From: Nocardia anaemiae NBRC 100462
GTDB lineage: Bacteria; Actinomycetota; Actinomycetes; Mycobacteriales; Mycobacteriaceae
Direction: 5' to 3'
NCBI RefSeq assembly: GCF_001612725.1
Contig: NZ_BDAZ01000021.1
Coordinates: 34,939 to 98,938, forward strand
DNA length: 64,000 bases
Below are positions 9,219-17,296 of the stretch, piece after piece; within the stretch, counting starts at the first letter, position 1; the number at the start of each line of letters is the position of its first letter. Position numbers and translations under genes: made by a program. The notes beneath the pieces were generated by a model. The model saw only the letters and a list, made by a program, of their open reading frames with translations, did no database searches and was not told where the DNA came from.

Positions 9219-10067
9219 TCAGTGGCCCATGACCGGGCATTTGCTGATGTCGCCGCTCTGGTCCTGGCCGCCGCCACGCCCGGCCGCGTCCAGGTCGCGC
9301 AGGACCGCCTCGGCGCGAGCACGCGCGAAGGGCACTGACTTCGGATTGGTCACGATGATCTGTCGGCCGTTGCTCAGCCCCTCGAAAGCGATGCGGGCGA
9401 CGTCGGCGGCCGGCTGTGTGTACGGCTCGACGGCCGCGCGGAATTCCTCCGACTTGTCCATGATCGCGGAAACGGACTCCGTCAGCACCCAGCCTGGCGC
9501 CAGGAGAGACACCTGAACCCCGGTGGCGGCGAGATCACGGCGCGCAGTCTCCGTGATGGCGAGATCCGCTTGTTTGCTGATCGTGTAGCCGCTGAGCGGC
9601 ATGACGTGAGGCGGCACGCCCAGCGAGTGCTCGGAGCCGACGTTGAGCACATATGCCGGCTTATCTTCCTTCGCCTTCGCGACCAGGTCGCCCGCGAAGG
9701 CGCGAATGATCCAGATGTAGCCCAGAACGTTGACCTCGAGGGTGCGGCGCAAGGCGTCGACATCACTGTCGAACAGTGAGCCCTGCGCACCGCCGCCGGC
9801 GGCGTTGTTGATTACCACATTCGCAGGACCGTGCTTCCCCTGCACGAATGTGGCGAAAGCTTCCACTTCATCGGGGTGGGAGACGTCGACCTGGAACCAG
9901 TCGGCTTCGTACCCTTCGGACCTGAGCTTCTCGACGGCAGCCGCGGCATCGGTCAGAGACCCGATCACCACGCGGGAGCCGAGCCGCGCGGCCTCGGCGG
10001 CGAGAGCGAACCCCACCCCCTGTCCTCCTCCAGTGACGACCGTCAGGGTGCCCGTCAGATCGGTCAT
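9219..10067 (-). CDS. Short-chain dehydrogenase/reductase
   Basis: An NAD(P)-dependent oxidoreductase, 282 residues. The Rossmann motif is TGGGQGVG near residues 12-19, followed by NNAAGGG and the catalytic Ser and YTISK. The last ~15 residues form an unusual tail ending KCPVMGH, well beyond the SDR fold and containing a Cys-Pro pair. A strong AAGGAGG precedes the ATG. It is the first gene after the operator-promoter at 10115-10164 and leads the P450-ALDH-CoA-transferase genes. It probably oxidises or reduces a hydroxyl or ketone on the P450 substrate or product. Confidence 0.9.
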   Translation of the reverse strand: MTDLTGTLTVVTGGGQGVGFALAAEAARLGSRVVIGSLTDAAAAVEKLRSEGYEADWFQVDVSHPDEVEAFATFVQGKHGPANVVINNAAGGGAQGSLFDSDVDALRRTLEVNVLGYIWIIRAFAGDLVAKAKEDKPAYVLNVGSEHSLGVPPHVMPLSGYTISKQADLAITETARRDLAATGVQVSLLAPGWVLTESVSAIMDKSEEFRAAVEPYTQPAADVARIAFEGLSNGRQIIVTNPKSVPFARARAEAVLRDLDAAGRGGGQDQSGDISKCPVMGH

Positions 10068-10114
10068 TGTCTGCCTCCTTGCAGATTTGAGCGCAGCAGA
10101 CCAGCGCTGCCCAC

Positions 10115-10164
10115 AACGTAGGCCGGGGCGAGCCAGAATGTCAACTATTTAGTTACTATTTTGG
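10115..10164 (-). promoter_or_regulatory. Promoter with duplicated operator for the SDR-P450-ALDH operon
   Basis: On the minus strand TTGACA (10144-10139) and TACGTT (10120-10115) are spaced 18 bases apart, a good sigma-70-type promoter 48 bases before the SDR start. The 26 bases at 10139-10164 (beginning TGTCAACTATT, ending TTGG) include the inverted repeat AACTA-TT-TAGTT and recur with 4 differences at 12226-12251. Confidence 0.55.
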
Positions 10165-10211
10165 AGACAAGGCTGCACACGGCCGCACAGCGACGACCTT
10201 TCACCAACTGA

Positions 10212-10604
10212 TCACCTGAGCTGCAGGGTCCGCTCCGCGAACCGCCATCCCGCGGCGGTCTTCACGAACCGGTCCGAATAGCGTGGCGCTGCCCGAATCT
10301 CCCAGTGGCCGTGCGTTTTACCCAGCAGAACCATGTCGAGACTGCCGTATGCCTCCACGGACGATGTCACGCGCACATACGAATTCATCATCAGGTGTCG
10401 GAGCGGACCTGCCGCGGCGGTCGAGGCAATCCAGTCGCGGATCTCCGATTGGCCCGCGATGACCCGGTCACCGATGCGAATGACGCCATCGTCGGAGAAC
10501 AGACCTGCGAAGGCGTCGTGTTCCCCATCATCGGCATGCTGCGGATATAGGCCGAGAAGCTGCCGGATGTCGCTCTCGGCAACGAGACGCTCGAGGCCGT
10601 CCAT
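10212..10604 (-). CDS. SnoaL-like/NTF2-fold protein
   Basis: A small 130-residue cone-shaped NTF2-fold protein. The features are the opening helix (LVAESDIRQLLGLYPQHADD), an acidic edge (FAGLFSDDGVIRIG), HLMMNSYVRV in the middle and the closing strand GWRFAERTLQLR. Relatives include ring isomerases, hydratases and non-catalytic binding proteins, so the reaction cannot be named. It begins 15 bases after the ADH stop with GGAG before the ATG, so it belongs to that operon. Confidence 0.8.
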   Translation of the reverse strand: MDGLERLVAESDIRQLLGLYPQHADDGEHDAFAGLFSDDGVIRIGDRVIAGQSEIRDWIASTAAAGPLRHLMMNSYVRVTSSVEAYGSLDMVLLGKTHGHWEIRAAPRYSDRFVKTAAGWRFAERTLQLR

Positions 10605-10619
10605 GTATCTACTCCGTTC

Positions 10620-11723
10620 TCAGTACACGACTACGGTTCTCACGGCTTGGCCACTGGAAACCAGATCGAATCCATCGTTGATGTTCGCGTGGTTCAGCCG
10701 ATGGGTGACGAGTTCGTCGAGCAGGACCGTGCCGTCGCGGTACCAGTCGACGATTCGTGGGATGTCCGTCAGCGGATTGACATTGCCGAGGAAGGTGCCC
10801 TGCAGACGCCGTCCCATCCAGAACGTCGACGCCGGCAGCGTCAATTCGCTTCCGCCCGGCGCGATCCCAACAGCCACGCACACGCCGCTGAACGGGTCGA
10901 CCATCGCGAGGGCCTGTTCGATGAGTCGGGCGTTGCCGACACACTCGAACGAGTAGTCTGCCGGCCCGCTCAGCAGCTCGGTGACCTGGTCAGCGAGCGT
11001 GTGCTCAGTTGCGATCGGCTGCAGGAAGTCCGTAGCGCCGAATCGCTTCGCGACATCCTCCTTGCTGGAATTGGTATCCACCGCGACGATCCGTGCCGCT
11101 CCGGCGATGCGTGCTCCTTGGATGACATTGAGCCCGACGGACCCCATCCCGATGACGACCACCGTCGACCCTTCACTCACCTCGGCACTGGAGAGCGCTG
11201 CCCCCATCCCAGTAATGACTCCGCATGGGACGAGCGCTGCCGAATCGAACGGCATGTCGTTCGGAATCTTGATCAAGTTTCCGGCAGGAAGCACACTATG
11301 ACCGGCAAAGCTGGCGACAACGCCGGCGGACGCAATTTCCTTGCCTCTCCACGTATAGACCGGGCGGCGGCTGCCCGCTTTTGCGGTTTCGGCGCAGAAC
11401 GACGACTTGCCGGTCCGGCACGAGGCACACACTCCACAATGCGCGATGTTGCTCAGGATGACGTGGTCCCCCGGTTGAACACCATCGACATCCCTTCCAC
11501 ATTCCAGCACAACTCCCGCCCCTTCGTGGCCGAGCACTGCCGGTAGCGCGGTCCCCGGGAAGTCGCCGGTCATCATCGAAAAATCGGTATGACACAGGCC
11601 GCTCGCCTTCATCTGCACAAGCACCTCATGCGACTCCGGTGCGCGGACCTCGACCGACTCGACAACCAACGGCTCCCCTGTGGCCGGTGCGACCGCAGCG
11701 ACAGACTCGATATTCCTACTCAT
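10620..11723 (-). CDS. Zinc-dependent alcohol dehydrogenase (MDR family)
   Basis: Oxidises an alcohol with NAD; 367 residues. Catalytic zinc ligands are visible in GLCHTDF and GHEGAG, structural zinc ligands in CGVCASCRTGKSSFC, and the nucleotide fold in GMGSVGLN. The pattern is class III / mycothiol- or formaldehyde-type ADH, but the substrate is not resolved. ATG 11723 has AGGAG 10 bases upstream; the longer frame to 11783 adds only polar residues. It is followed by the NTF2-like gene and then the SDR-P450-ALDH genes, which suggests it oxidises the hydroxylated product. Confidence 0.92.
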   Translation of the reverse strand: MSRNIESVAAVAPATGEPLVVESVEVRAPESHEVLVQMKASGLCHTDFSMMTGDFPGTALPAVLGHEGAGVVLECGRDVDGVQPGDHVILSNIAHCGVCASCRTGKSSFCAETAKAGSRRPVYTWRGKEIASAGVVASFAGHSVLPAGNLIKIPNDMPFDSAALVPCGVITGMGAALSSAEVSEGSTVVVIGMGSVGLNVIQGARIAGAARIVAVDTNSSKEDVAKRFGATDFLQPIATEHTLADQVTELLSGPADYSFECVGNARLIEQALAMVDPFSGVCVAVGIAPGGSELTLPASTFWMGRRLQGTFLGNVNPLTDIPRIVDWYRDGTVLLDELVTHRLNHANINDGFDLVSSGQAVRTVVVY

Positions 11724-11876
11724 GGACGGACTCCTCTTCCGATCACTCCCCGAGCGATCCGAGCCTGGGCCGACCCGGCGCACCGTTGGATTGACACATG
11801 AATTGTGTTGCGCTGGAACCGATGACGACAGACCAGACCGCCATCATTCCTCGCCTGGCATGCCGTGTTGACGCCC

Positions 11877-12218
11877 TCATCGCTCCGCCGACTTCCGTAG
11901 GGTCCGAATGTCGATATCGACCACGTGACGACGAGTGACCTCACCACCAGGCGCATCGTCTTGAAATGTGTTGCTGGGCCCCGACTCGATCGGAATCACC
12001 AATCGTCCGTCGCGAATGGCGGTCAGAGAAACGAGCTGCTCGCCATACTCGCCAACCATCCGCGCCCGATAGCTGCCGCTGGCGGCGTAGACAGGCGAAG
12101 TCACGATCCGGGCCGGTCCGGCCCGATAGTCGTCCCAGGTATGCGGAATTCCCTCCTGCACCAAGGTTTTATGTAGCGCGGCGCCCGTCGACGCTGTTGA
12201 CAAGGCTGGCGGACCCAA
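11877..12218 (-). CDS. Hypothetical protein, possibly a gene remnant
   Basis: A 113-residue frame (TTG start) divergent from the reductase remnant at 12331. The C-terminal part reads as folded protein (TSPVYAASGSYRARMVGEYG, then LVSLTAIRDGRLVIPIESG), possibly beta-rich like an NTF2-type domain. The first ~20 residues look like non-coding sequence. I recognise no family. It may be the C-terminal half of a longer gene whose start was lost. Confidence 0.4.
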   Translation of the reverse strand: MGPPALSTASTGAALHKTLVQEGIPHTWDDYRAGPARIVTSPVYAASGSYRARMVGEYGEQLVSLTAIRDGRLVIPIESGPSNTFQDDAPGGEVTRRHVVDIDIRTLRKSAER

Positions 12219-12225
12219 GCGAAGA

Positions 12226-12251
12226 TGTCAACTATTCAGTTGCAATCTTGG
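12226..12251. promoter_or_regulatory. Second copy of the TGTCAACTATT operator
   Basis: 22 of 26 bases match the site at 10139-10164, including TGTCAACTATT, AGTT and TTGG. It contains the inverted repeat CAACT-ATTC-AGTTG. It lies between the divergent frame at 12218 and the reductase pseudogene at 12331, so it could have controlled both. Confidence 0.5.
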
Positions 12252-12330
12252 CCGAGGTGACGCCTCGACCTTGCAACAAGCCGAGCTGTCGGGGCTCGGG
12301 GGCCTCCCGTGGGGGAAGGAGAAACAGACA

Positions 12331-12806
12331 ATGGAGTCACAAGTCCTCAGTGAGCCAGTTGTGAGCACTTCGATGGACAGTGCCGACACGTCGACCACGA
12401 CAACGGTCAACGTACTGTTCGGGTCACAGACTGGGAACGCAGAGGGCGTTGCGGCTCGGTTCGCCGACGTGGCACGTGCAAATGGGTTGACGGTCAACAC
12501 ATCCGAACTCAACGAGTTCAGTATGGATCGCCTTGCCCGGACATCTCGACACGGCATTTTCACGCGACCAGGCACACAAAGAGTACGTTCAGACGCGCAT
12601 GCTCGAGCACGCAGAAGAGCTGTACGCGTGGCTCGAGGACGGCCTATGTCTATGTCTGCGGCAACGCGGAGCGAATGGCGCCGGATGTCGAGTCCGCCCT
12701 CCTGACGATCATCGCGACTCAACGTGGTGTCGACGAAGCGGGCGCCCAGTCCTACCTGGACACCCCACGGCCAATCCCCGCATCTCCGCAGCCGTTTCCG
12801 AGGTGA
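12331..12806 (+). pseudogene. Remnant of a CysJ/P450-reductase-type diflavin reductase
   Basis: The ATG at 12331 has AAGGAGA upstream and opens a normal flavodoxin-like N-terminus (VNVLFGSQTGNAEGVAARFA, then SELNEFSMDRLA). At about 12535 the sequence jumps into the very end of the same family in another frame (LDTAFSRDQAHKEYVQTRM, then HAEELYAWLEDG). After one more shift at about 12636 it reads AYVYVCGNAERMAPDVESAL and TIIATQRGVDEAGAQSYL, ending at 12806. The rest of the FMN domain, the whole FAD domain and most of the NADPH domain are deleted, so no electron transfer is possible. Its position next to a copy of the P450-operon operator suggests it once supplied electrons to that P450. Confidence 0.8.
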
Positions 12807-13109
12807 CCAAACCAAACTCGGTGCGGACCACCGCCAATGGCGCGTGCAGGTACGGAAGAAGTTCCAGGAGCGGACGAATCGAATGTTGTAGCGATCGCTG
12901 CGTTTCCATCGCCACGAGTCGCCGACTCGACCGAATGATGCCTTAGCGACATGCCGCAGCAGGAAGTCCGGCGCAGAAGGGCTTGACACCGCGCGCACTC
13001 GGAAGAAGTCGGCCACCCCTCTTCCAGGGAAGAGATTAGACCCGACTCGAATCGTCACGTGACAGATACTCGTCGTCATTGAACCGCGTGTCGGCGGTGA
13101 TCACACCGC
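12807..13109. other. Decayed spacer between two pseudogenes
   Basis: About 300 bases between the reductase remnant and the hydrolase remnant. I see no gene, promoter or repeat here. Confidence 0.5.
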
Positions 13110-13328
13110 TCACAAGATCTGGAAAGTCGATCGCCGCGGCGACGGCTGATTGTCCGGGTGCAAGCCCCGTGCACCAGCACGACCGGCGCATCCCCCTGCG
13201 CGCCCCACGATGTAGTAGTGGACGTTCACCCCGTCCACTACTACATCGTGCTCATCGGGTGTGGAAGCAATTCCTTTGTCGAACCACGCGGATGTTTCCT
13301 CGGTGAGAGTGGTGGTCTCCTCGCTCAC
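13110..13328 (-). pseudogene. N-terminal remnant of an alpha/beta hydrolase
   Basis: A 72-residue frame starting at GTG 13328 and overlapping the DUF35 stop by GTGA. Residues ~25-42 (DEHDVVVDGVNVHYYIVG) match the first beta strands of alpha/beta-hydrolase proteins. The frame then runs into unrelated Gly/Arg-rich sequence without the oxyanion HGxxxG or the nucleophile elbow. So only the start of the gene survives. It was presumably once the third gene of the thiolase-DUF35 operon. Its coding sequence contains the long inverted repeat described separately. Confidence 0.6.
13206..13250. repeat. Perfect 19-base inverted repeat inside the hydrolase remnant
   Basis: Left arm 13206-13224 and right arm 13232-13250 are exact reverse complements (19/19) separated by 7 bases. 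On the minus strand the arms encode HDVVVDG and VHYYIV. There is no following T-run, so it is not an obvious terminator. Confidence 0.9.
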
Positions 13329-13732
13329 GCCGATTCGAAGCGCAACAGGGTAACCTCGTCGTTGACGTCATCCCAGGATGCCCGGACACGCTGGTCCACT
13401 TTGGCGTCTCCCGGCGCGATGTCCAGGCGAACGTTGAAAATCGGGCCATCGTCTGTCACGACTCGTCCTATGACATAAGGGATTTCGTTGTTCTTCGACG
13501 GGTCCAGCGCACGGTGGTAGACCACGAAACTGAAGACCGTGCCTTGCGGAGAGATCTCTGTCCAGACCTGGTTCGGAGACCAGCATTTCGGGCAGATCTC
13601 GAGAGCCGGATACCGCAGGTCTCCACAATCCTCGCACTTCTGCGCGACCAGCACGTGCCGCTTGGCCGCCTCCCAGAACGGCGCGGTGGCCGGCGCGGTC
13701 ACGTCGGGCAGCCGGGTAAGTGTCGTGCTCAC
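13325..13732 (-). CDS. Zn-ribbon / OB-fold protein (DUF35, thiolase partner)
   Basis: A 135-residue small subunit. The N-terminal rubredoxin-like zinc ribbon has two Cys pairs (CEDCGDLRYPALEICPKC near residues 33-50), followed by an OB fold (GTVFSFVVYHRA, then NVRLDIAPGD). In the ChsH2 and benzylsuccinyl-type systems such proteins bind acyl-CoA and form a complex with a thiolase-fold enzyme. The GTG at 13732 overlaps the thiolase stop as GTGA, so subunit coupling is very likely. The longer open frame to 13882 lies wholly inside the thiolase gene and was rejected. A second DUF35 gene ends the window. Confidence 0.88.
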   Translation of the reverse strand: MSTTLTRLPDVTAPATAPFWEAAKRHVLVAQKCEDCGDLRYPALEICPKCWSPNQVWTEISPQGTVFSFVVYHRALDPSKNNEIPYVIGRVVTDDGPIFNVRLDIAPGDAKVDQRVRASWDDVNDEVTLLRFESA

Positions 13733-14865
13733 TGATCCACTCCAATGATCGATGCGGCACTCTTGTGAAAAGCCATGGTCGAGCAGTACAGGGCCAATTC
13801 CGGGTTGTTGGGCACCTGACGCTCGGGTTCGACCGTGCCACGCAACTGGCGCACTGCCTCGACCATGTGCAGCCAGCCCCACATATAACTCTCGGACAGC
13901 TGTCCGCCGTTGGTGTTCAGCGGCATGTCACCGCCGGGGCGAGTGTGGCCCTCGGCCACCCAACGACCACCCTCACCCACGGGGGCGAACCCGTAGTACT
14001 CCACCATCTGCAGGTTCCACACCGCGGTCGGGTTCTGGATGTACAGGATGTCGATGTCGTCCGGAGTGAAACCCGTTGTCTCCCAGATCCTTGCGGCGGT
14101 GCCCTTGATGTTCGGGCGCATATGCCAGTCGGGAAAATAGTCGCCCCGGATCTCGTTGTTCTCCGCCATGCCCAAGATGTACACCGGCTTGTTCGGATAA
14201 TCCCGGGCTCGTTCGGCACTGGTGACCACCAGCGCCACACCGCCATCGGAGACCATCGTGACATCCTCACGACGCAACGGCTCTACCATGTACGGCCGGG
14301 CCAGGTAGTCCTCGATCGTCAACGGGTCACGGAAGATCGCCAGCGGATTACGTTGTGCCCATTCACGTTCGGAGACCGCGAACCAGCCGAACTCCTCGTC
14401 GGTCGTGCCGTACAGCGCTTTGTGCCGCTGCAGTGCCATTCCCGCCTGCCCGGCGATGTGCACGAAGCCGGACGCACCCTCCAGCGTCGGTTGCGACGCG
14501 GCGAAATTCACCTTGCTCGAGCGAGCGTTCGCGCCGTATACCAATACGATCGTCTCGGCCAACCCGGTCAGAATCGCTTGCACCGCTAGGTGCAGTGAAA
14601 AATTGCATGTGCCGTAGTCCAGGGTCTGCGCGTACTTCGGGCTCAGCCCAAACAGCGGGCCCACGCTCACATCGGTGTTGCCACCCTGGATCGACTTGCA
14701 GGTGATCAAGCCATCGACCTGATCCTTGGTCAGCTGAGCATCCGCGAGTGCGGATTGAATGGCCTCGATCGAGAGCCGTTCGGCGCTCTTCCCCGGGAAC
14801 GTGCCTTGGTCGGAGTGTCCCAACCCGACGATCGCGACTTTCCCTCTGATGTCCGTCACATTCAT
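13729..14865 (-). CDS. Thiolase-fold lipid-transfer/aldolase-type enzyme
   Basis: A 378-residue SCP-x/Ltp-like thiolase superfamily protein. The N-terminus (GKVAIVGLGHSDQGTFPGKS) and DYGTCNFSLHLAVQAILTG, with the nucleophile-region Cys near residue 87, are typical. The glycine-rich C-terminal loop appears as NTNGGQLSESYMWGWLHM. With its DUF35 partner it resembles the Ltp2-ChsH2 pair, which performs a retro-aldol cleavage of side-chain acyl-CoA in steroid catabolism. A true thiolytic role is also possible. Which chemistry applies cannot be decided from motifs alone. Confidence 0.85.
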   Translation of the reverse strand: MNVTDIRGKVAIVGLGHSDQGTFPGKSAERLSIEAIQSALADAQLTKDQVDGLITCKSIQGGNTDVSVGPLFGLSPKYAQTLDYGTCNFSLHLAVQAILTGLAETIVLVYGANARSSKVNFAASQPTLEGASGFVHIAGQAGMALQRHKALYGTTDEEFGWFAVSEREWAQRNPLAIFRDPLTIEDYLARPYMVEPLRREDVTMVSDGGVALVVTSAERARDYPNKPVYILGMAENNEIRGDYFPDWHMRPNIKGTAARIWETTGFTPDDIDILYIQNPTAVWNLQMVEYYGFAPVGEGGRWVAEGHTRPGGDMPLNTNGGQLSESYMWGWLHMVEAVRQLRGTVEPERQVPNNPELALYCSTMAFHKSAASIIGVDQ

Positions 14866-14913
14866 GCCTTTCTCATCTGTGGTGGGCCGCAGACCTCGCT
14901 GTTGTCCGCCGAA

Positions 14914-16137
14914 TCAGCCACGACTTGCCGCGGACCGCGGCCGGGAGACAACGCCTCGGGCGTACGGGGACTCGATTTCCGTTTGCACATACCCCAATTC
15001 GGCAAGCACCTCATCGGTGTCCTCACCGACATGGGGTGCCCTCTTCCGCACGCGGTCCGGTCCGCCTTTGTCGAACTGAACGACCCACCCGCGCTGTTGC
15101 TCGGTACCGCCGCCGTCAGGGAGATCAACCGTCTGCCACCAGCCGCGCTCCCGTAGGTACGGGTCGTTCAGCAGCTCTTCGCCGCTGTTGATCGGAACAG
15201 CATCGAGGCCGGCTGCTTGTAGTACCGCAACTGCGGCCTCGCGCGTGCGGTCTGCCGCCCACCGGTCCGTCGCGGAACGAAGCGCGGCCACTTCGACATC
15301 GCCGTCGGGATCACCGCTGAGATCGGCCGCGACGATCGTTGCAAGACGCTCGCGCGTGGCGGCTGAGGGCACAGAGATCGCGAACCATCGATCTTCGCCG
15401 GAACACCGCGAAACCCATTCGGCCCTGCCAGGCTCGGCATTGCCGGAAGGACCCGGTGCCGCACCGGTCAGGGAAGTCTCGAGGATCCACTCGCCGAGCA
15501 GACTCGTCACCACCTCGCGCTGCGACAAATCCACCCATCGCGGTCTCCCATCTGCGCGTGAGGCCATCACAGCGGCGAGGATGACCGCGGGAGAGATCGT
15601 GTTCGCCGTTTGGTCGGGATAGTTGACACGGCCGCTCGACCAGGTCGGCGTGGACTCGTCGTAACCCGTCACCGACATCATCCCGCCGAGCGCGTCGAGC
15701 GTAGTACCGAACGAGGTGTACCCACGATCGGGTCCGGTCGCGCCCTGGCTGGATATCGAGACCAGCACGATGTTGCTGCGGATATCGATCAGATCCTTGA
15801 ATCCCAGACCGAGCCGCTCGACCACACCGCGGCGGAAATTCTCCACCACGACGTCGCTGTCGGCGATGAGGCGCCGCACCACTTCATGACCTTCGGGGGC
15901 CTTGAGATTCACGGACAAACCACGCTTGTTGCGATTCGCCACGCGGAATGGCGGGAAGTCGAGGTCGGTAGACCCGCCCTGGTCACCGGTGAATCCGAGA
16001 CGGTACATATCCGGGCGGTCTTCGCTCTCGATCTTGACGACATCGGCACCGAAGTCCCCGAGAACCTGTGTTGCCCCCGCGCCCGCCGTGACGATGGAGA
16101 GATCGGCCACTTTCAGGCCGTCGAGCATTCCGCTCAT
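14914..16137 (-). CDS. Family III CoA-transferase, subunit of a tandem pair
   Basis: 407 residues with the normal family III start (LDGLKVADLSIVTAGAGATQ) and NRNKRGLSVNLK. At the position of the acyl-accepting Asp (GYDLLxQA in formyl-CoA transferase) it reads FGTTLDALGG, so the usual Asp is absent. Its ATG overlaps the upstream CoA-transferase stop by ATGA, arguing for a heteromeric enzyme such as BbsEF-type CoA-transferases. An upstream frame extension to 16185 lies inside the partner gene and is rejected. The neighbouring crotonase and thiolase suggest beta-oxidation of a specific acid. Confidence 0.88.
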   Translation of the reverse strand: MSGMLDGLKVADLSIVTAGAGATQVLGDFGADVVKIESEDRPDMYRLGFTGDQGGSTDLDFPPFRVANRNKRGLSVNLKAPEGHEVVRRLIADSDVVVENFRRGVVERLGLGFKDLIDIRSNIVLVSISSQGATGPDRGYTSFGTTLDALGGMMSVTGYDESTPTWSSGRVNYPDQTANTISPAVILAAVMASRADGRPRWVDLSQREVVTSLLGEWILETSLTGAAPGPSGNAEPGRAEWVSRCSGEDRWFAISVPSAATRERLATIVAADLSGDPDGDVEVAALRSATDRWAADRTREAAVAVLQAAGLDAVPINSGEELLNDPYLRERGWWQTVDLPDGGGTEQQRGWVVQFDKGGPDRVRKRAPHVGEDTDEVLAELGYVQTEIESPYARGVVSRPRSAASRG

Positions 16138-17270
16138 GCGACATTCACTTCCGAACCAGCATCGTCGGATGTCAGGATCTGCCACGGTGCGTCCGGTATT
16201 TCTCCGGCTCCTACACCATCGATCTCGACACTCTGAAAAAACTTGCGGGAGCGGGCCTGCGGCGATGTCAGCAGGTCGCTCATCGTAGCGACGTGGCCCG
16301 CGGGGATCCCCCGTGACTGCGCGCGATGGTAGAGGTCCGTCTTCGACAACGTGCGGGTTGTCTCCTCGATGACAGCGGCGAGTTCAGCCTGGTGCTGAGC
16401 CCGAGCGGCCGGATCTTTGAACCGGTCCTCGTCCAGCCGCGGGTCGCCGACGATCTTCTTGACGTCGTCCCAATGCGGGGGGGTGAAGAACATCGCAAAG
16501 TGGCCGTCACGCGTCCGGACCACCACCGGACCGCCGCCGTCCTGTCCACGACGCTCGCGGGGGCGCCCTGCTTGTGTGGCGCTGGCGATCTTCCATTCGA
16601 GGTGCGCCACCGACTCGAAGTCCGACGTCGTGAAGAATGCACCCTCGCCTGTGTTCTGTCGCCGGAACAGGCCGATCATCACCCCATCGAGCGCCAAGAG
16701 GCCGGTCGTCGCCTGCATCACATGGCCGCCGAGCCGCACCGGCTCGCGTTCCATAACACCGATGACATTCATCAAGCCGCCGGCGGCCTGTGCCAACAAC
16801 TCGCTCCCATGCAAGCGTGTGTAGGGCCCGGAATCACCCCAATGCGTGATCTGACCGATCACTGCGCGCGAGGCGGTCTCGCGAATGTGCGCAACCGGCA
16901 CACCGAAGCCTTCCCACTCTGCGCTCGTCCCCGCGATCAGCACGACGTCCGCTTCGTCCAGTAGCAGTTCGAGTCGACCACGACCGTCAGCGGATCCCAG
17001 ATCGATCGAGACCAGGTTTTTGCCATGGTGTAACCACTCGGCGACGGCCGATCGAGTGTTGTCACCCTCGCCGATCAGTGGAGCGAGATCGGCTGTCTCG
17101 GTGGGTGCTCCGACCGGGAGCACCCGAGTCACTTGCGCGCCGAGCCGTTCCAGGTATCGCCCAGCCGTTCCGGTCGCGACGGTGTCCCCCAGCTCGAGCA
17201 CCTTCGTCGATGCGGGAAGCAGGGCTGTCCGCCGCTCGCCCGAGGATCGGATGCTCTCAGCATTGCTCAT
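16134..17270 (-). CDS. Family III CoA-transferase, partner subunit
   Basis: 378 residues; a more divergent member. The fold markers are TKVLELGDTVATGTAGRYLE near the N-terminus, HHGKNLVSIDLGSADGR, and SELLAQAAGGLMNVIG, where the catalytic Asp position holds Glu. ATG 17270 has GGAG 6 bases upstream; ATG 17276 abuts that GGAG and is less likely. It is translationally coupled to the next CoA-transferase. It lies 20 bases after the crotonase stop, so crotonase, both CoA-transferases, thiolase and DUF35 probably form one operon transcribed from near 18216. Confidence 0.85.
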   Translation of the reverse strand: MSNAESIRSSGERRTALLPASTKVLELGDTVATGTAGRYLERLGAQVTRVLPVGAPTETADLAPLIGEGDNTRSAVAEWLHHGKNLVSIDLGSADGRGRLELLLDEADVVLIAGTSAEWEGFGVPVAHIRETASRAVIGQITHWGDSGPYTRLHGSELLAQAAGGLMNVIGVMEREPVRLGGHVMQATTGLLALDGVMIGLFRRQNTGEGAFFTTSDFESVAHLEWKIASATQAGRPRERRGQDGGGPVVVRTRDGHFAMFFTPPHWDDVKKIVGDPRLDEDRFKDPAARAQHQAELAAVIEETTRTLSKTDLYHRAQSRGIPAGHVATMSDLLTSPQARSRKFFQSVEIDGVGAGEIPDAPWQILTSDDAGSEVNVA

Positions 17271-17296
17271 ACTCATCTCCGAATCCGCGAGTCGTC

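Noticed and set aside
7468..9516. A 682-codon plus-strand frame opposite the P450 and ALDH genes
   Set aside because: Antisense shadow of well-supported genes with clear motifs and ribosome sites.
13206..13250. Reading the 19-base inverted repeat as a terminator
   Set aside because: It lies inside a coding remnant and no T-rich tail follows on either strand.
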